Positions 37,520-47,058 are shown, counted from the first letter of the stretch. The stretch: 64,000 nt of DNA from Alphaproteobacteria bacterium (GCA_016124385.1 WGNU01000001.1:1-64000); one strand, 5' to 3'. Numbers and translations are program-made. The notes: generated by a model not told the origin, from the letters alone.

Positions 37520-39055
37520 ATGGACGGAGCGATCTTTGTCGGCAAGGGCGAGCGCGAGCAGAACCTGGCGCTGCGCTATGCGAACCGCCATGGCCTCATC
37601 GCGGGCGCGACCGGCACCGGCAAGACCGTGACGCTCCAGATCCTGGCCGAAGGCTTTTCCAAGGCCGGCGTTCCGGTCTTCGCGGCCGACATCAAGGGCG
37701 ACCTGTCCGGCCTTGCCGAGCCGGGCGAGGCAAAGCCCTTCCTCTTGGAGCGCGCGAGCAAGATCGGCCTTGCCGACTACGCATTCCAGCCCTCGCCCGT
37801 CGTCTTCTGGGATCTCTTCGGCGAGGCGGGCCACCCGATCCGCACGAGCGTCACCGAGATCGGCCCCGTGCTCCTTTCCCATCTCCTCGAACTCAACGAC
37901 GTGCAGGAAGGCGTGATGAACATCGCCTTCAAGGTCGCCGACGAATTCGAGGGCGAGAACGGCGAGAAGGGCCTGCCGCTGCTCGACCTGAAGGACCTGC
38001 GCGCGATGCTCGCCTTCCTCTCCGAGCACGCCGATGATTTTGCCGCGCATTACGGCAACGTCTCCAAGGCGAGCGTCGCGGCGATCCAGCGCGCGCTGCT
38101 GGTCCTTGAAAATCAGGGGGCTGATAAATTCCTCGGCGAACCCGCGCTCGCGCTCTCGGACTTCATGCGCACCGACCCTTACGGCCGCGGCCAGATCAAT
38201 ATCCTCGCCGCCGACAAACTCTCCGAGAGCCCGCGCCTCTACGCGACGTTCCTGCTCTGGCTGCTCTCCGAATTGTTCGAGGAATTGCCGGAAGTGGGCG
38301 ATCCGGAAAAGCCCAAGCTCGTCTTCTTCTTCGACGAGGCGCATCTCCTCTTCAACGACGCGCCGAAACCGCTGCTCGAGAAGGTGACGCAAGTCGTCCG
38401 CCTCATTCGCTCCAAGGGCGTCGGCGTTTTTTTCGTGACGCAGAACCCGCAGGACATCCCCGACATGGTGGGCAGCCAGCTCGGTAACCGCGTCCAGCAC
38501 GCGCTGCGCGCGTTCACGCCCAAGGAACAGCGGGCCGTCGCCGTCGCCGCCGAGACCTTCCGCGCCAACCCCGCCTTCAAGACCGAGGACGTGATCACCG
38601 AACTCGCCGTCGGCGAGGCGCTGACCTCGTTCCTCGGCGAAAAGGGCGTGCCCGGCATCGTCGAGCGCACGCTCATCCGCCCGCCCGCCTCGCGCATCGG
38701 ACCGGTGACGCCCGAGGAGCGCCAGCGCGTGCTGCGCGCGAGCCCGCTCCTTGGCCGCTACGACCAGGCCGTCGATCGCGATTCCGCGTTCGAGCGGCTG
38801 CGCGATCGCGCGGCGAAGACGGCCGAGGCCCCGGCCGCGCCCGCAGCGAAGGCGCCGGCCGCGAAACCCGCAAGTCCCGCCGAAGCGCCTGCTGCGAGCA
38901 GCGGCGGCGGCATCTTCGATATGATTTTCGGCTCGACCGGCCGGCGCCAGAGCGTCGGCGAAGCCTTCACGAAGAGCGTCGTGCGCACGGTCGGCTCGAC
39001 CCTCGGCCGCGAGATCATCCGCGGCGTCTTGGGCGGCATCCTGAAGAGCAAATAG
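37520..39055 (+). CDS. HerA-like ATPase of the DUF853 (YjgR) family
   Basis: A 511-residue P-loop ATPase related to the HerA/FtsK helicases. Walker A is GATGTGKT (29-36), Walker B is LVFFFDEAHLLF, and the arginine-finger region VGVFFVTQNPQDIPD follows. A Pro/Ala-rich linker (about 430-470) precedes a C-terminal part with GRREIIRGVLGGIL-like GREIIRGVLGGILKSK. Unlike phage-defence HerA proteins, the YjgR family is a housekeeping type of unknown function. A strong SD, GGAGAGGG, precedes the ATG at 37520. No nuclease partner (NurA, Sir2, DUF4297) is encoded beside it. Confidence 0.9.
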   Translation: MDGAIFVGKGEREQNLALRYANRHGLIAGATGTGKTVTLQILAEGFSKAGVPVFAADIKGDLSGLAEPGEAKPFLLERASKIGLADYAFQPSPVVFWDLFGEAGHPIRTSVTEIGPVLLSHLLELNDVQEGVMNIAFKVADEFEGENGEKGLPLLDLKDLRAMLAFLSEHADDFAAHYGNVSKASVAAIQRALLVLENQGADKFLGEPALALSDFMRTDPYGRGQINILAADKLSESPRLYATFLLWLLSELFEELPEVGDPEKPKLVFFFDEAHLLFNDAPKPLLEKVTQVVRLIRSKGVGVFFVTQNPQDIPDMVGSQLGNRVQHALRAFTPKEQRAVAVAAETFRANPAFKTEDVITELAVGEALTSFLGEKGVPGIVERTLIRPPASRIGPVTPEERQRVLRASPLLGRYDQAVDRDSAFERLRDRAAKTAEAPAAPAAKAPAAKPASPAEAPAASSGGGIFDMIFGSTGRRQSVGEAFTKSVVRTVGSTLGREIIRGVLGGILKSK

Positions 39056-39061
39056 AGCCGC

Positions 39062-40114
39062 CTACCGCCGCGGCACCGCGACCCAATAATCGAGATCGAG
39101 GATGACGTTGTCGGGGAACTTGCCCGCCTGATCCAGATCGGGAAACGCCTCGCACGGCAGATCCTTCGTCGCGATCGTGCGCAGCCGCAGCGCGCCCACA
39201 TCGTGCCGCCCGGCGAGAGCGGCGGTCTCGATGACCTCGCTCCACGCAAAGACGGTCCCGCCCGCGAACAGCGGATTGACGTGCCGCCCGCCATTGATCG
39301 CGAGCACCATCGCGGCGTTGGCAAGCCCGTTGAACGACAGCGCCCGCGCAAGGCTAATGACGTGCCCGCCATAGATCAGCCGCCGCCCGAACCGGCCCTG
39401 GCCTTCCGTATACTGATTGAAATGCACCTTCGCGGTGTTCTGATAGAGCCGCGTCGCGAGCATGTGATCGCTCTCCTCGACGGTCATCCCGTCGACGTGA
39501 TCGATCTTCTCGCCCGCCTTGTAGTCGCCGAAATGATAGGGCGCGCCCGCCTCGCCGAAATCGTAGGCCGAAAAATCGATGCCCTTCGGCAGCACGAGAT
39601 CGCTCGCCGCGACCGCCTTGGGCAATTCGGGAACGCGCGCCTCACCGACGGGCGCCTCGGGCGAACGCTTGCGCACCATCACCCAGCGCACATAGGTAAG
39701 GACTTCCTTTCCTTCCGCGTTGAAGCCGCGCGTGCGCACGTAGACGACGCCCGATTGCTTGTTGGAGTTTTCCTTAAGGCCGATCACCTCCGAGCGTGCG
39801 GACAGCGTCTCGCCCGGAAAGACCGGCGCGAGGAAGCAGCAATCCGCGTAGCCCAGATTGGCGATCGCGTTGAGCGAGATGTCCGGCACCGTCTTGCCGA
39901 AGACGATGTGGAAGACGAGGAGATCATCGATCGGGCTGCGCGCGAACCCCAGCCGCCGCGCGAACGCATCCGACGAGGTGAGCGCGAAGCGCGTGCCGTA
40001 GAGCGCGGAATAGAGCGAGGCATCGCCCACGCTCACCGTGCGCGGCGTCGCGTGGCGCAGCTCCTGGCCGATCGTGAAATCCTCGAAATAATGGCCGGCC
40101 TCGGTCTTACTCAT
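39062..40114 (-). CDS. MaoC family hydratase, mesaconyl-CoA hydratase-like
   Basis: A 350-residue double hotdog-fold hydratase. The MaoC-type start is HYFEDFTIGQELRHATPRTV, and the second hotdog has RRLIYGGHVISLARALSF with a conserved His. The length and layout match the mesaconyl-CoA/beta-methylmalyl-CoA hydratase of the ethylmalonyl-CoA pathway. A CoA-ester lyase gene in the same operon, two genes upstream, supports this. It lies 8 nt after the TPR gene stop. Confidence 0.83.
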   Translation of the reverse strand: MSKTEAGHYFEDFTIGQELRHATPRTVSVGDASLYSALYGTRFALTSSDAFARRLGFARSPIDDLLVFHIVFGKTVPDISLNAIANLGYADCCFLAPVFPGETLSARSEVIGLKENSNKQSGVVYVRTRGFNAEGKEVLTYVRWVMVRKRSPEAPVGEARVPELPKAVAASDLVLPKGIDFSAYDFGEAGAPYHFGDYKAGEKIDHVDGMTVEESDHMLATRLYQNTAKVHFNQYTEGQGRFGRRLIYGGHVISLARALSFNGLANAAMVLAINGGRHVNPLFAGGTVFAWSEVIETAALAGRHDVGALRLRTIATKDLPCEAFPDLDQAGKFPDNVILDLDYWVAVPRR

Positions 40115-40122
40115 GTCCAATC

Positions 40123-40785
40123 CTACTTGCAGCCTTCGATGACGCCGGGCTTGCGCAATTCCTCGAGGAAGGCGAGGCCTTCCTTGGCCTCGGAGTTTCC
40201 CGGCTCGGCCTCCAGCGCGCGCGAATAATAGGACTGCGCCTTGTCGCAATCGCGCGCATCCTCGTAGTGCCGGCCGAGCAGCGTCAGCGCCGGGGCGAAA
40301 TCGGCGCGCAGCGCGATTGCCTTTTCGCAATCGGCGACGAGACCTTTCTCGTCCTCCAGCCAGGATTTCGCGACGCACCGGCTATAGAAGACGACCGGAT
40401 CATCGGGCGTGAGTGTCGCCGCGCGGTCGAACGCGCGCACCGCGTCGGCGTAGCGCTCCTGGCCTTGCCGCGCGAGACCCTCTTCGAGGTACAGCGCGGC
40501 GAGATCGGGCGCGAGGCCCTCCGCGACCTTGAAATCCGAGATCGCCTTGTCGAACTCCCCCTCGCGGCGATGCGCCTGCCCGCGATAGAAATGCGCATAG
40601 GCGAGCCACGTTCCGGTCAGCTTTCCGCTTGCGATGACTTGGTTGAAGATCGCGAGCGTTTCATCCGACAGGCCCTTCTGCGCGGCGGCCTGGCCCCGCT
40701 TGAAATCCTGATAGACGTCGGCTTTCGCGCCGACGAAGCTGGCAACGAGGAGGACGAACGCAACCAAAACCAGGCGAAAGATCAT
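40123..40785 (-). CDS. Secreted TPR-repeat protein
   Basis: A 220-residue protein with a signal peptide (MIFRLVLVAFVLLVASFVGA, cleavage near Ala22) and four or five TPR units, ending LEELRKPGVIEGCK. It should sit in the periplasm and act in protein binding. The start overlaps the CoA-lyase stop as ATGA, and the stop is 8 nt before the MaoC start, so it is firmly in the operon. Why a periplasmic scaffold is coupled to two cytoplasmic CoA enzymes is unclear. Confidence 0.75.
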   Translation of the reverse strand: MIFRLVLVAFVLLVASFVGAKADVYQDFKRGQAAAQKGLSDETLAIFNQVIASGKLTGTWLAYAHFYRGQAHRREGEFDKAISDFKVAEGLAPDLAALYLEEGLARQGQERYADAVRAFDRAATLTPDDPVVFYSRCVAKSWLEDEKGLVADCEKAIALRADFAPALTLLGRHYEDARDCDKAQSYYSRALEAEPGNSEAKEGLAFLEELRKPGVIEGCK

Positions 40786-41663
40786 GCAGCCGCCTCCCGT
40801 TTCGCGATGGCATCCGCGAGCGCCACGGTGCGCTGCGCGATCTCGGCGTGCAGGAGCTCGACCATCCGGCCGTCGAGCGAGATCGCACCCTTGCCCTTGT
40901 TCTCCGGCAGCGCGAAGGCGGCGATGATCTTCTTCGCCGCCGCCACGTCTTCCGCGGACGGCGCGAAGATGGCATTGCACGGCCCGATTTGCGAGGGATG
41001 GATCAGCGTCTTGCCATCGAAGCCCAAGGCGCGGCCCTGCGCGCAAACGGCGCGAAAGCCTTCCTCGTTCTGGATGTCGTTATAGACGCCGTCGAGAATG
41101 GCGATGCCGCCCGCCCGCGCCGCCAGCACCGAGAGCGAGAGCGGGGCGAGCAGCCCCTCGCGGCCGGGCGTGTGCTGTCCGTTCGTCTCTTTGACGAGAT
41201 CGTTTGTCCCCATCACGAAGCAGCGCAGCCGCCCGCCCGCCGTCGCGATGTCGCGCAGATTGAAGATGCTGAGCGGCGTCTCGATCATCGCCCAGAGAGC
41301 CACGTGCTCGCCCGCGCCCGCCTGCGCGAGCAGCGCCGAGGCAAGCTGGATCTCGTCGCCGTCGTTGATCTTGGGGACGAGGATCGCATCGGGCTGGGCG
41401 GCCGCCGCCGCCGCGATGTCCGCATGACCCCATTCGGTGTTGAGCCCGTTGACGCGGATAACGACCTCGCGCGCGCCGAAACCGCGTGCCCGCGCGGCCT
41501 CGCACACTTGGCTGCGCGCCAGATCCTTCGATTCGGGCGCGACCGCGTCCTCGAGGTCGAGGATCAGCCCGTCCGCCGGCAGGGTCCGGGCTTTCTCGAG
41601 CGCCCGCGCGTTCGATCCGGGCATGTAGAGCACGCTGCGGCGGGGACGGATTGGCTCGGTCAT
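40782..41663 (-). CDS. HpcH/HpaI (CitE-like) CoA-ester lyase or malyl-CoA thioesterase
   Basis: A 293-residue TIM-barrel CitE-like protein. Family features are RRSVLYMPGSN (CoA site), LILDLEDAVAP (metal ligands), GTNDLVKET and KTLIHPSQIGPCN. In the ethylmalonyl-CoA pathway the homologues are malyl-CoA lyase (Mcl1) and (3S)-malyl-CoA thioesterase (Mcl2). The size is close to Mcl2, but the two cannot be told apart by eye. It is first in the operon with the TPR and MaoC genes. Confidence 0.85.
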   Translation of the reverse strand: MTEPIRPRRSVLYMPGSNARALEKARTLPADGLILDLEDAVAPESKDLARSQVCEAARARGFGAREVVIRVNGLNTEWGHADIAAAAAAQPDAILVPKINDGDEIQLASALLAQAGAGEHVALWAMIETPLSIFNLRDIATAGGRLRCFVMGTNDLVKETNGQHTPGREGLLAPLSLSVLAARAGGIAILDGVYNDIQNEEGFRAVCAQGRALGFDGKTLIHPSQIGPCNAIFAPSAEDVAAAKKIIAAFALPENKGKGAISLDGRMVELLHAEIAQRTVALADAIAKREAAA

Positions 41664-41810
41664 CGGCGAAAAGGCTCCTCTGCGAAAACGTGGCGGGACC
41701 TTAACCGCAACCGATTCCGCCCGCAAAGCCAATGCGGCAGACGCTCGCCACAGGGTCCCTCGCTCGGCATACTCCGCGCCGCGGCGGGGTGCCGGCGGAA
41801 GGATTGAGCG

Positions 41811-42659
41811 GTGGCTGATGCGAGCGAGGCGCCCGTGCGCGTGCTGTCGATCCAGAGCGAGGTCGTCTACGGTCATGTCGGCAACGGCGCGGCCCGCTTC
41901 GCGCTGCAGCGCCTGGGCCTCGACGTGCTGGCGCTGCCGACCGTCCTCTTCTCGAACCACCCCGGCCATGGCGGCTTCACCGGCGAGGTGACGCCCGTCG
42001 AGCGCCTTGAGGCGCTGCTGGCGGGGCTGGACGAGCGTGGCTGGCTTGCGGGGTGCGCGGCGGTCCTCTCGGGCTATCTGGGCGACGCCGATCAGGCCGG
42101 CATCGTCGCCGAGGCCGTCGCGCGCGTGCGCGAGGCGAACCCGGACGCGCACTATCTCTGCGATCCCGTGTTCGGCGATGAGGGCGGCATCTACGCGCGC
42201 CAGGGCGTTGCCGAGGCGATGGCGCTGAAGCTCCTGCCGATCGCAGACATCGCAACGCCCAATCGCTTCGAACTGGAGACGCTGAGTCGCCACCCGGTCA
42301 CCAACGCCGAAACGGCGATCGAGGCTGCCCGCACGCTCGGCGTTCCCCTCGTGCTCGCGACCTCTGTCCCGCGCGAGGAAGAGATCGCAACCCTCGCCGT
42401 CACACCGACCAACGCATGGGGAAGCGCAACGCCGCGCCTGCCCCATCCCCCGCACGGCACGGGCGATCTCCTGGCGGCGCTGTTCCTCGCGCACCGCCTC
42501 GGCGGCGCGGCGATCCCGCGCGCGCTGCGGCTTGCCAGCTCAAGCGTCGATCACATGATCCGCATGGCGGTGCGCGGCGGCGCCGATGAGATGCCACTAA
42601 TCGCGGCGCAGGCCACGATCACGCGGCCCCGCCCCTTGCTCGATGTGAGAGCGCTCTAG
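41811..42659 (+). CDS. pdxY: Pyridoxal kinase, PdxY-type
   Basis: Phosphorylates pyridoxal to PLP in the salvage pathway. It has 282 residues with a GTG start and the SD GGAAGGA. The PfkB/ribokinase-type features are VLSIQSEVVYGHVGN, the PTVLFSNHPGHG loop, YLCDPVFGDEGG, and the anion hole/catalytic Asp in HPPHGTGDLLAALF. The TAG stop shares CTAG with the Amt-kinase stop on the other strand. Confidence 0.9.
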   Translation: MADASEAPVRVLSIQSEVVYGHVGNGAARFALQRLGLDVLALPTVLFSNHPGHGGFTGEVTPVERLEALLAGLDERGWLAGCAAVLSGYLGDADQAGIVAEAVARVREANPDAHYLCDPVFGDEGGIYARQGVAEAMALKLLPIADIATPNRFELETLSRHPVTNAETAIEAARTLGVPLVLATSVPREEEIATLAVTPTNAWGSATPRLPHPPHGTGDLLAALFLAHRLGGAAIPRALRLASSSVDHMIRMAVRGGADEMPLIAAQATITRPRPLLDVRAL

Positions 42660-44818
42660 GCCGCGCTCGAATTGACCGCAATGGCGGTCCGCAGGCGCCA
42701 TTCGGGGAATCGCAGCGTGATCGTCGTGCCCTCGCTCCACACGCTGTCGATGACGAGCGTGCCGCCATGCAGCTCGACGAGCGCGCGCGTGATCGGAAGG
42801 CCAAGCCCCGTCCCGTCCGCGACATAGACCGTCTTGTCGTTGTTGATCTGGCCGAACGGCGAGAGCGCCTTGGGAATGTCCGCCTTCTTCATGCCGACGC
42901 CCGTGTCGCTGACGGCGACGGCGATGCGCCCGTCCGGCTCGACCAGCGCGCGCAGGCACACCTGCCCGCCGCGCGGCGTGAACTTGACCGCGTTGGAGAG
43001 GAGGTTGAGCAGCATCTGACGGACCGCCCGCTCGTCCGCGTAGAGGCACAGGCCCGCAAGCTGGCAATCGAGCCGCAGTTCGACGCCCTCGTTCTCGGCG
43101 CGCGGCGCGATCAGCCGCTGACAATCTTCCAAGAGTGATCCCAGCGCGATCTCGCTTTCGTTGAGCTCGTATTTGTCGGCCTGGATCTTGGAGAGATCGA
43201 GAATGTCGTTGATGAGGTTGAGCAGATAGGTCCCGGACTTATGGATATCGCCGAGATATTCCTTGTACTTCGCATTCTCGATCGGGCCCAGAAGCTCGCC
43301 GTTCATGACTTCGGAGAAGCCGATGATGGCGTTGAGCGGCGTGCGCAGCTCATGACTCATCTGCGCGAGGAACTGGCCCTTGGCGGCATCGGCAAGCTCC
43401 GCCCGTTCCTTCGCGGCCAGAAGATCGCGCGCCGTCGCCTCGCGGGCGTTCACCTCCGCATTGAAGCGCGCGAGCACGTTGTTGTAGCGCACCGCGATCT
43501 CGCCCGCCTCGGTGAAGGGCTCGACAGGCGCAGGCTTTGAGAAATCGCCCCGGCGGCTCTGCACTTCCATCGCGACCAGCAGATCGAGCACGGCCGAGCT
43601 CGCGCCATGCTCGGACACGTTGAGGCCGATCCGTTCCTCGCGCTCCGTCACGCGGAGCCGTACGAAGCGCGAGATCACCGACAGCGCGACGATCGACAAG
43701 GTGAAGGCAAAGACGCCCGCGACCGCGATGCCCAGCGCCTGCACGCCCAGCTGTGTCGCGAAATCGTGCCCCGTGCCCCACAATTCCGGCTTGCCGACCA
43801 GCGCGACGCAGCGCGTTCCCCAGATGCCGGCCGCGAGATGCACGGGTACGGCGCCGACCGCGTCGTCGATCTTCAGCCGCTCGAGCAGCTCGCCGGCCAG
43901 GTAACAGATGAGCGCGCTCGACGCGCCCACGAAGAGCGCGCCCGCAAACGACACGACATGGCAGCACGCTGTGATGCCGACGAGGCCCGCGAGAATGCCG
44001 TTGAGAAAGGCCGCCGTATCGGGCCGCCGCGAGCGCCACCAGCTGATGGCGATGCCGCCCAGCCCGCCCGTGCATCCCGCAAGCAGCGTGTTCACGATGA
44101 TGCCGGCGACGCTGTCGTTGAACGCCAGAGTGGAGCCGCCATTGAACCCGAACCAGCCGATCCACAAAAGAAACACGCCCATGGCGGCCAGAGGCAGATT
44201 ATGCCCTTCAATCGCGCCCGCGCCCTGCTCGAAGCGCCCGTGGCGCGCACCCACCATCAAGATTGCCGCGAGCGCCATCCAGCCGCCGATCGAATGGACG
44301 ACGGTCGAGCCCGCGAAATCGATGAAGCCCATCGACGACAGCCAGCCGTCCGCCTGCCCGAAGGCGAGCCCGCCCCACGCCCAATGCCCGAACACCGGAT
44401 AGACGATCGCCGCCAGCACGGCCGAGACCGCCAGATAACCCGGGAAGGTCATCCGCTCGGCGACCGCGCCGGAAACGATGGTCGTTGCCGTGCTGCAGAA
44501 CGCGACCTGGAAAAGGAAGAAGAAAATCAGCCAATGCGCCGGCAGCGCGCCACCGAGCGAGGTCTCGCTGCCGTCGAAGAGAAAGCCGCTCGTGCCGATC
44601 AAGCCGTCATGCGTCGCACCGAACATGAGCGCGAAGCCGAACGCCCAGAAAACGAGAGTCGCGACGCAGAAATCCGAGACGTTCTTGATGGCGACGTTGA
44701 TGCCGTTCTTGGCCCGGACGAAGCCGGTCTCAAGGCACAGAAAGCCCACCTGCATAAGAATAACGAGAACGGCCGCAAGAAGGACCCACAAGGAATCGCT
44801 AACCGGATTGTCAGGCAC
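42656..44818 (-). CDS. Ammonium transporter fused to a histidine kinase
   Basis: A 720-residue fusion. Residues 1-385 form an Amt/Rh transporter domain with 11 helices. AmtB-like key residues are present: Asp166 (IDFAG), the twin histidines His174 (TVVH) and His326 (VPVH), and Phe102 in LFQVAF. Residues 386-470 form a linker with SEHGASSAVLDLLVAMEVQS and a probable helical signalling segment. Residues 480-710 are a HisKA kinase with SHELRTPLNAIIGF (His488), the N box NLLSNAVKF, the G1 box DTGVGM and the G2 box GTGLGLPI. No receiver domain is present and no response regulator lies beside it. Amt-kinase fusions such as Kuenenia Amt5 act as ammonium sensors. The kinase end converges with pdxY. 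Confidence 0.9.
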   Translation of the reverse strand: MPDNPVSDSLWVLLAAVLVILMQVGFLCLETGFVRAKNGINVAIKNVSDFCVATLVFWAFGFALMFGATHDGLIGTSGFLFDGSETSLGGALPAHWLIFFFLFQVAFCSTATTIVSGAVAERMTFPGYLAVSAVLAAIVYPVFGHWAWGGLAFGQADGWLSSMGFIDFAGSTVVHSIGGWMALAAILMVGARHGRFEQGAGAIEGHNLPLAAMGVFLLWIGWFGFNGGSTLAFNDSVAGIIVNTLLAGCTGGLGGIAISWWRSRRPDTAAFLNGILAGLVGITACCHVVSFAGALFVGASSALICYLAGELLERLKIDDAVGAVPVHLAAGIWGTRCVALVGKPELWGTGHDFATQLGVQALGIAVAGVFAFTLSIVALSVISRFVRLRVTEREERIGLNVSEHGASSAVLDLLVAMEVQSRRGDFSKPAPVEPFTEAGEIAVRYNNVLARFNAEVNAREATARDLLAAKERAELADAAKGQFLAQMSHELRTPLNAIIGFSEVMNGELLGPIENAKYKEYLGDIHKSGTYLLNLINDILDLSKIQADKYELNESEIALGSLLEDCQRLIAPRAENEGVELRLDCQLAGLCLYADERAVRQMLLNLLSNAVKFTPRGGQVCLRALVEPDGRIAVAVSDTGVGMKKADIPKALSPFGQINNDKTVYVADGTGLGLPITRALVELHGGTLVIDSVWSEGTTITLRFPEWRLRTAIAVNSSAA

Positions 44819-45073
44819 CGCGGCGCTCCCGACTGAGATGACGTGTCGGGATCAGTGTGCAGTGCAACTATTGAAAAACTCTGGAGATAGGCCAGAAACC
44901 CGTACCAATTTCGCGACTGAGCTGCGGTGCACCCGCACCGCGCGACATTCGCGCAGGGTGCCCATTTCCTCAGCAGACGGAGGAGCCGGATCGCCTCCCG
45001 CGCAGGCAATCGCCCGCGCGGCGTTTACGATCCGGTCATCTCTCTCACCGCGCGGGCTCTCGGTCGAGGGCGA

Positions 45074-46090
45074 CTACTTCGAGAGATAGCGCTCCGACAG
45101 CGCCTCGGCGATCTGAACCGCGTTGAGGGCGGCTCCCTTGCGCAGATTGTCCGAGACGACCCACAGATTGAGGCCATTCTCCGCCGTCGGATCTTTCCGG
45201 ATGCGCGAGACGAACGTCGCGTACTCGCCGACGCACTCGAGCGGCGTCACGTACCCCCCATCCTCGCGCTTGTCGACGACGAGCACGCCCGGCGCCTCGC
45301 GCAGGATGTCGCGCGCCTGGGCGGCGGTGAGTTTCTTCTCGAACTCGACGGTGACCGATTCCGAATGGCCAACGAACACCGGCACGCGCACGCAGGTCGC
45401 GTTCACCTCGATGTTGGGATCGAGGATCTTTTGCGTCTCGACCATCATCTTCCATTCTTCCTTGGTGAAGCCGGAATCGAGGAAGACGTCGATATGCGGG
45501 ATCACGTTGAAAGCGATCTGCTTGGTGAACTTGCGCGCCTCGACGGGATCGGCGACGAGGATCGCGCGGGTCTGGCGCATCAGTTCGTCCATGCCTTCCT
45601 TGCCCGCGCCCGAGACGGATTGATAGGTCGATACGATCACCCGCTTGATCACCGCCGCGTCGTGCAGCGGCTTCAGCGCCACCACCAATTGCGCGGTCGA
45701 GCAATTGGGGTTCGCGATGATGTTCTTCTTCGTGTAGCCCGCGAGCGCCTCGACGTTCACTTCCGGAACGATCAGCGGCACCTCGGGGTCCATCCGCCAT
45801 TTCGAGGAATTGTCGATGACGATCGCGCCTTGCGCCGCGATCCGGGGCGCCCACTCGCCCGCGACCGAGCCGCCCGCCGACATCAGGCAAAGATCGGTGC
45901 CCGAGAAGTCGAAATGCTCGAGCGCCTTGCACTTGAGCGTCTGGCCGCCGAACGAGACCGCGCTGCCAATCGAACGCGTAGAGGCGAGCGGCACCAGCTC
46001 GGAGACGGGAAATTTCCGCTCGGCGAGGATGTTCAGCATCTCGCGCCCGACATTGCCGGTGGCGCCGACGACGGCGACTTTATAGGCCAT
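45074..46090 (-). CDS. asd: Aspartate-semialdehyde dehydrogenase
   Basis: Reduces aspartyl phosphate to the semialdehyde, a shared step to lysine, threonine and methionine. It has 338 residues. The NADP motif is VAVVGATGNVGREML (5-19), the active-site cysteine is in NPNCSTAQ (Cys130), and the substrate-binding His is in VFVGHSESV. The ATG at 46090 begins MAYKVAVVG; upstream in-frame sequence is Arg/Pro-rich and not part of the family. Confidence 0.97.
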   Translation of the reverse strand: MAYKVAVVGATGNVGREMLNILAERKFPVSELVPLASTRSIGSAVSFGGQTLKCKALEHFDFSGTDLCLMSAGGSVAGEWAPRIAAQGAIVIDNSSKWRMDPEVPLIVPEVNVEALAGYTKKNIIANPNCSTAQLVVALKPLHDAAVIKRVIVSTYQSVSGAGKEGMDELMRQTRAILVADPVEARKFTKQIAFNVIPHIDVFLDSGFTKEEWKMMVETQKILDPNIEVNATCVRVPVFVGHSESVTVEFEKKLTAAQARDILREAPGVLVVDKREDGGYVTPLECVGEYATFVSRIRKDPTAENGLNLWVVSDNLRKGAALNAVQIAEALSERYLSK

Positions 46091-46393
46091 GGGTAACGAT
46101 CCTTCGTGTCTCGCGGCTCCCCTTCTTGGCGTCCGGCGGGGCAAGGTGCAAGCCCAGCGGGACCCGGGCCGTCGCGTGGGCCGGGGAAACCGAAGGGCGC
46201 GCGCGACAGCGGGGTTTAGGACGTCGTCTTCTTCGTCGTCGTGGAGCGCGCACGCGAACGGCCGGCCGGGCAGGGCCGGTCGGCAAGGCGGGCAATGATC
46301 ATCACGCGGACCATGGGGCGCGGGGCTCCTCGAGGGGCCGTGTGTATCGCGCAGGCGGCCGCCGGCTGTCAAGCCAGCGGCCGTTTGCCGGCG
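46091..46393. other. 303-bp intergenic region upstream of asd
   Basis: No gene is supported. It should contain the asd promoter on the minus strand and the end of the tautomerase transcript. A 32-codon minus-strand frame (46314-46216, ending TTTKKTTS) has a GAGGAG about 12 nt upstream, but nothing else supports it. Confidence 0.4.
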
Positions 46394-46618
46394 TCAGGCG
46401 GCGTTCTTCTTGCCCATCGCATGGACGTCGGCGGCGGAGAGTGTCTGGCCCCCGATGCCCCAATCGCCCTGCTCGACTTCCATGACGCGCACCCACGTGA
46501 CGGGGCGCATGGCCTCGCCTTCGACGGAAACCATGGCTTCCGTCACTTTCTCGATGAGCTGGCGCTTCTGGGTCGGCGTGAAAACGTCCTTGATGACGTC
46601 GATGGTCACGAGCGGCAT
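46394..46618 (-). CDS. 4-oxalocrotonate tautomerase family protein
   Basis: A 74-residue tautomerase-superfamily subunit. The catalytic Pro1 (after Met removal) is in [15 protein letters not shown], and the family helix [18 protein letters not shown] is clear. It has a good SD, AAGGAGA. Such proteins isomerise enols or dehalogenate; the substrate is unknown. The gene is 77 bp after a cupin gene, likely the same operon. Confidence 0.88.
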   Translation of the reverse strand: MPLVTIDVIKDVFTPTQKRQLIEKVTEAMVSVEGEAMRPVTWVRVMEVEQGDWGIGGQTLSAADVHAMGKKNAA

Positions 46619-46695
46619 GGGTAGTCTCCTTCTGGCTGTTGCGCTGCCGGCGGCAGCGGTGTGGCGGGGCAAAGGCCCCCTTGGGCAGGGCCCAT

Positions 46696-47058
46696 TCATC
46701 CAAGCTTGGCCTTGAGGTGGTCGATGACCTCGCCCATGGCCGCGCTGGGGCTGAATTCGATGGCTTCGTAGTCTTCTTCGACCCGCACCGTGTGACCGGC
46801 CGGCCAGTGATAGACCTCGCCGGCGCGCACCGTTTCCGTGCGCCCATCGGCATAGGTGACGGTGATCGCTCCTTTGAGAACCGTCCCCCAATGGGGGCAC
46901 TGGCAGAGATTCTGCGGCAGGCCCTGGAGGAGCGGCGTCGCGTCCGCACCCTTGGGAAAGCGGATTCGCGCGACGTTGATCTCACCCCAATCCGCGGCCT
47001 GGATGCAGATTTCGCCGGCCTTCAAGCGGGTCGGCAGCGCGTTGCGGTCGTTCTTCAT
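46696..47058 (-). CDS. Cupin domain protein
   Basis: A 120-residue single-cupin protein. The barrel motifs are visible: [20 protein letters not shown] (motif 1) and [19 protein letters not shown] (motif 2), with His residues suited to a metal site. The function is not known; cupins bind metals or small ligands. The SD GAGGAGG precedes the ATG. It is divergent from the regulator at 47190 with a 131-bp spacer. Confidence 0.85.
   Translation of the reverse strand: MKNDRNALPTRLKAGEICIQAADWGEINVARIRFPKGADATPLLQGLPQNLCQCPHWGTVLKGAITVTYADGRTETVRAGEVYHWPAGHTVRVEEDYEAIEFSPSAAMGEVIDHLKAKLG

Noticed and set aside
37520-39055. HerA-like ATPase as a phage-defence helicase
   Set aside because: It belongs to the DUF853/YjgR style and has no nuclease, Sir2 or other effector gene next to it.
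44819-45073. A sigma54-type promoter ahead of the Amt-kinase gene
   Set aside because: No TGGCAC-N5-TTGC pair with correct spacing was found on the minus strand in this gap.
46216-46314. A 32-codon minus-strand frame with a GAGGAG upstream, in the gap ahead of asd
   Set aside because: No recognisable motif, long SD spacing and no neighbour logic; it could be chance in a GC-rich gap.
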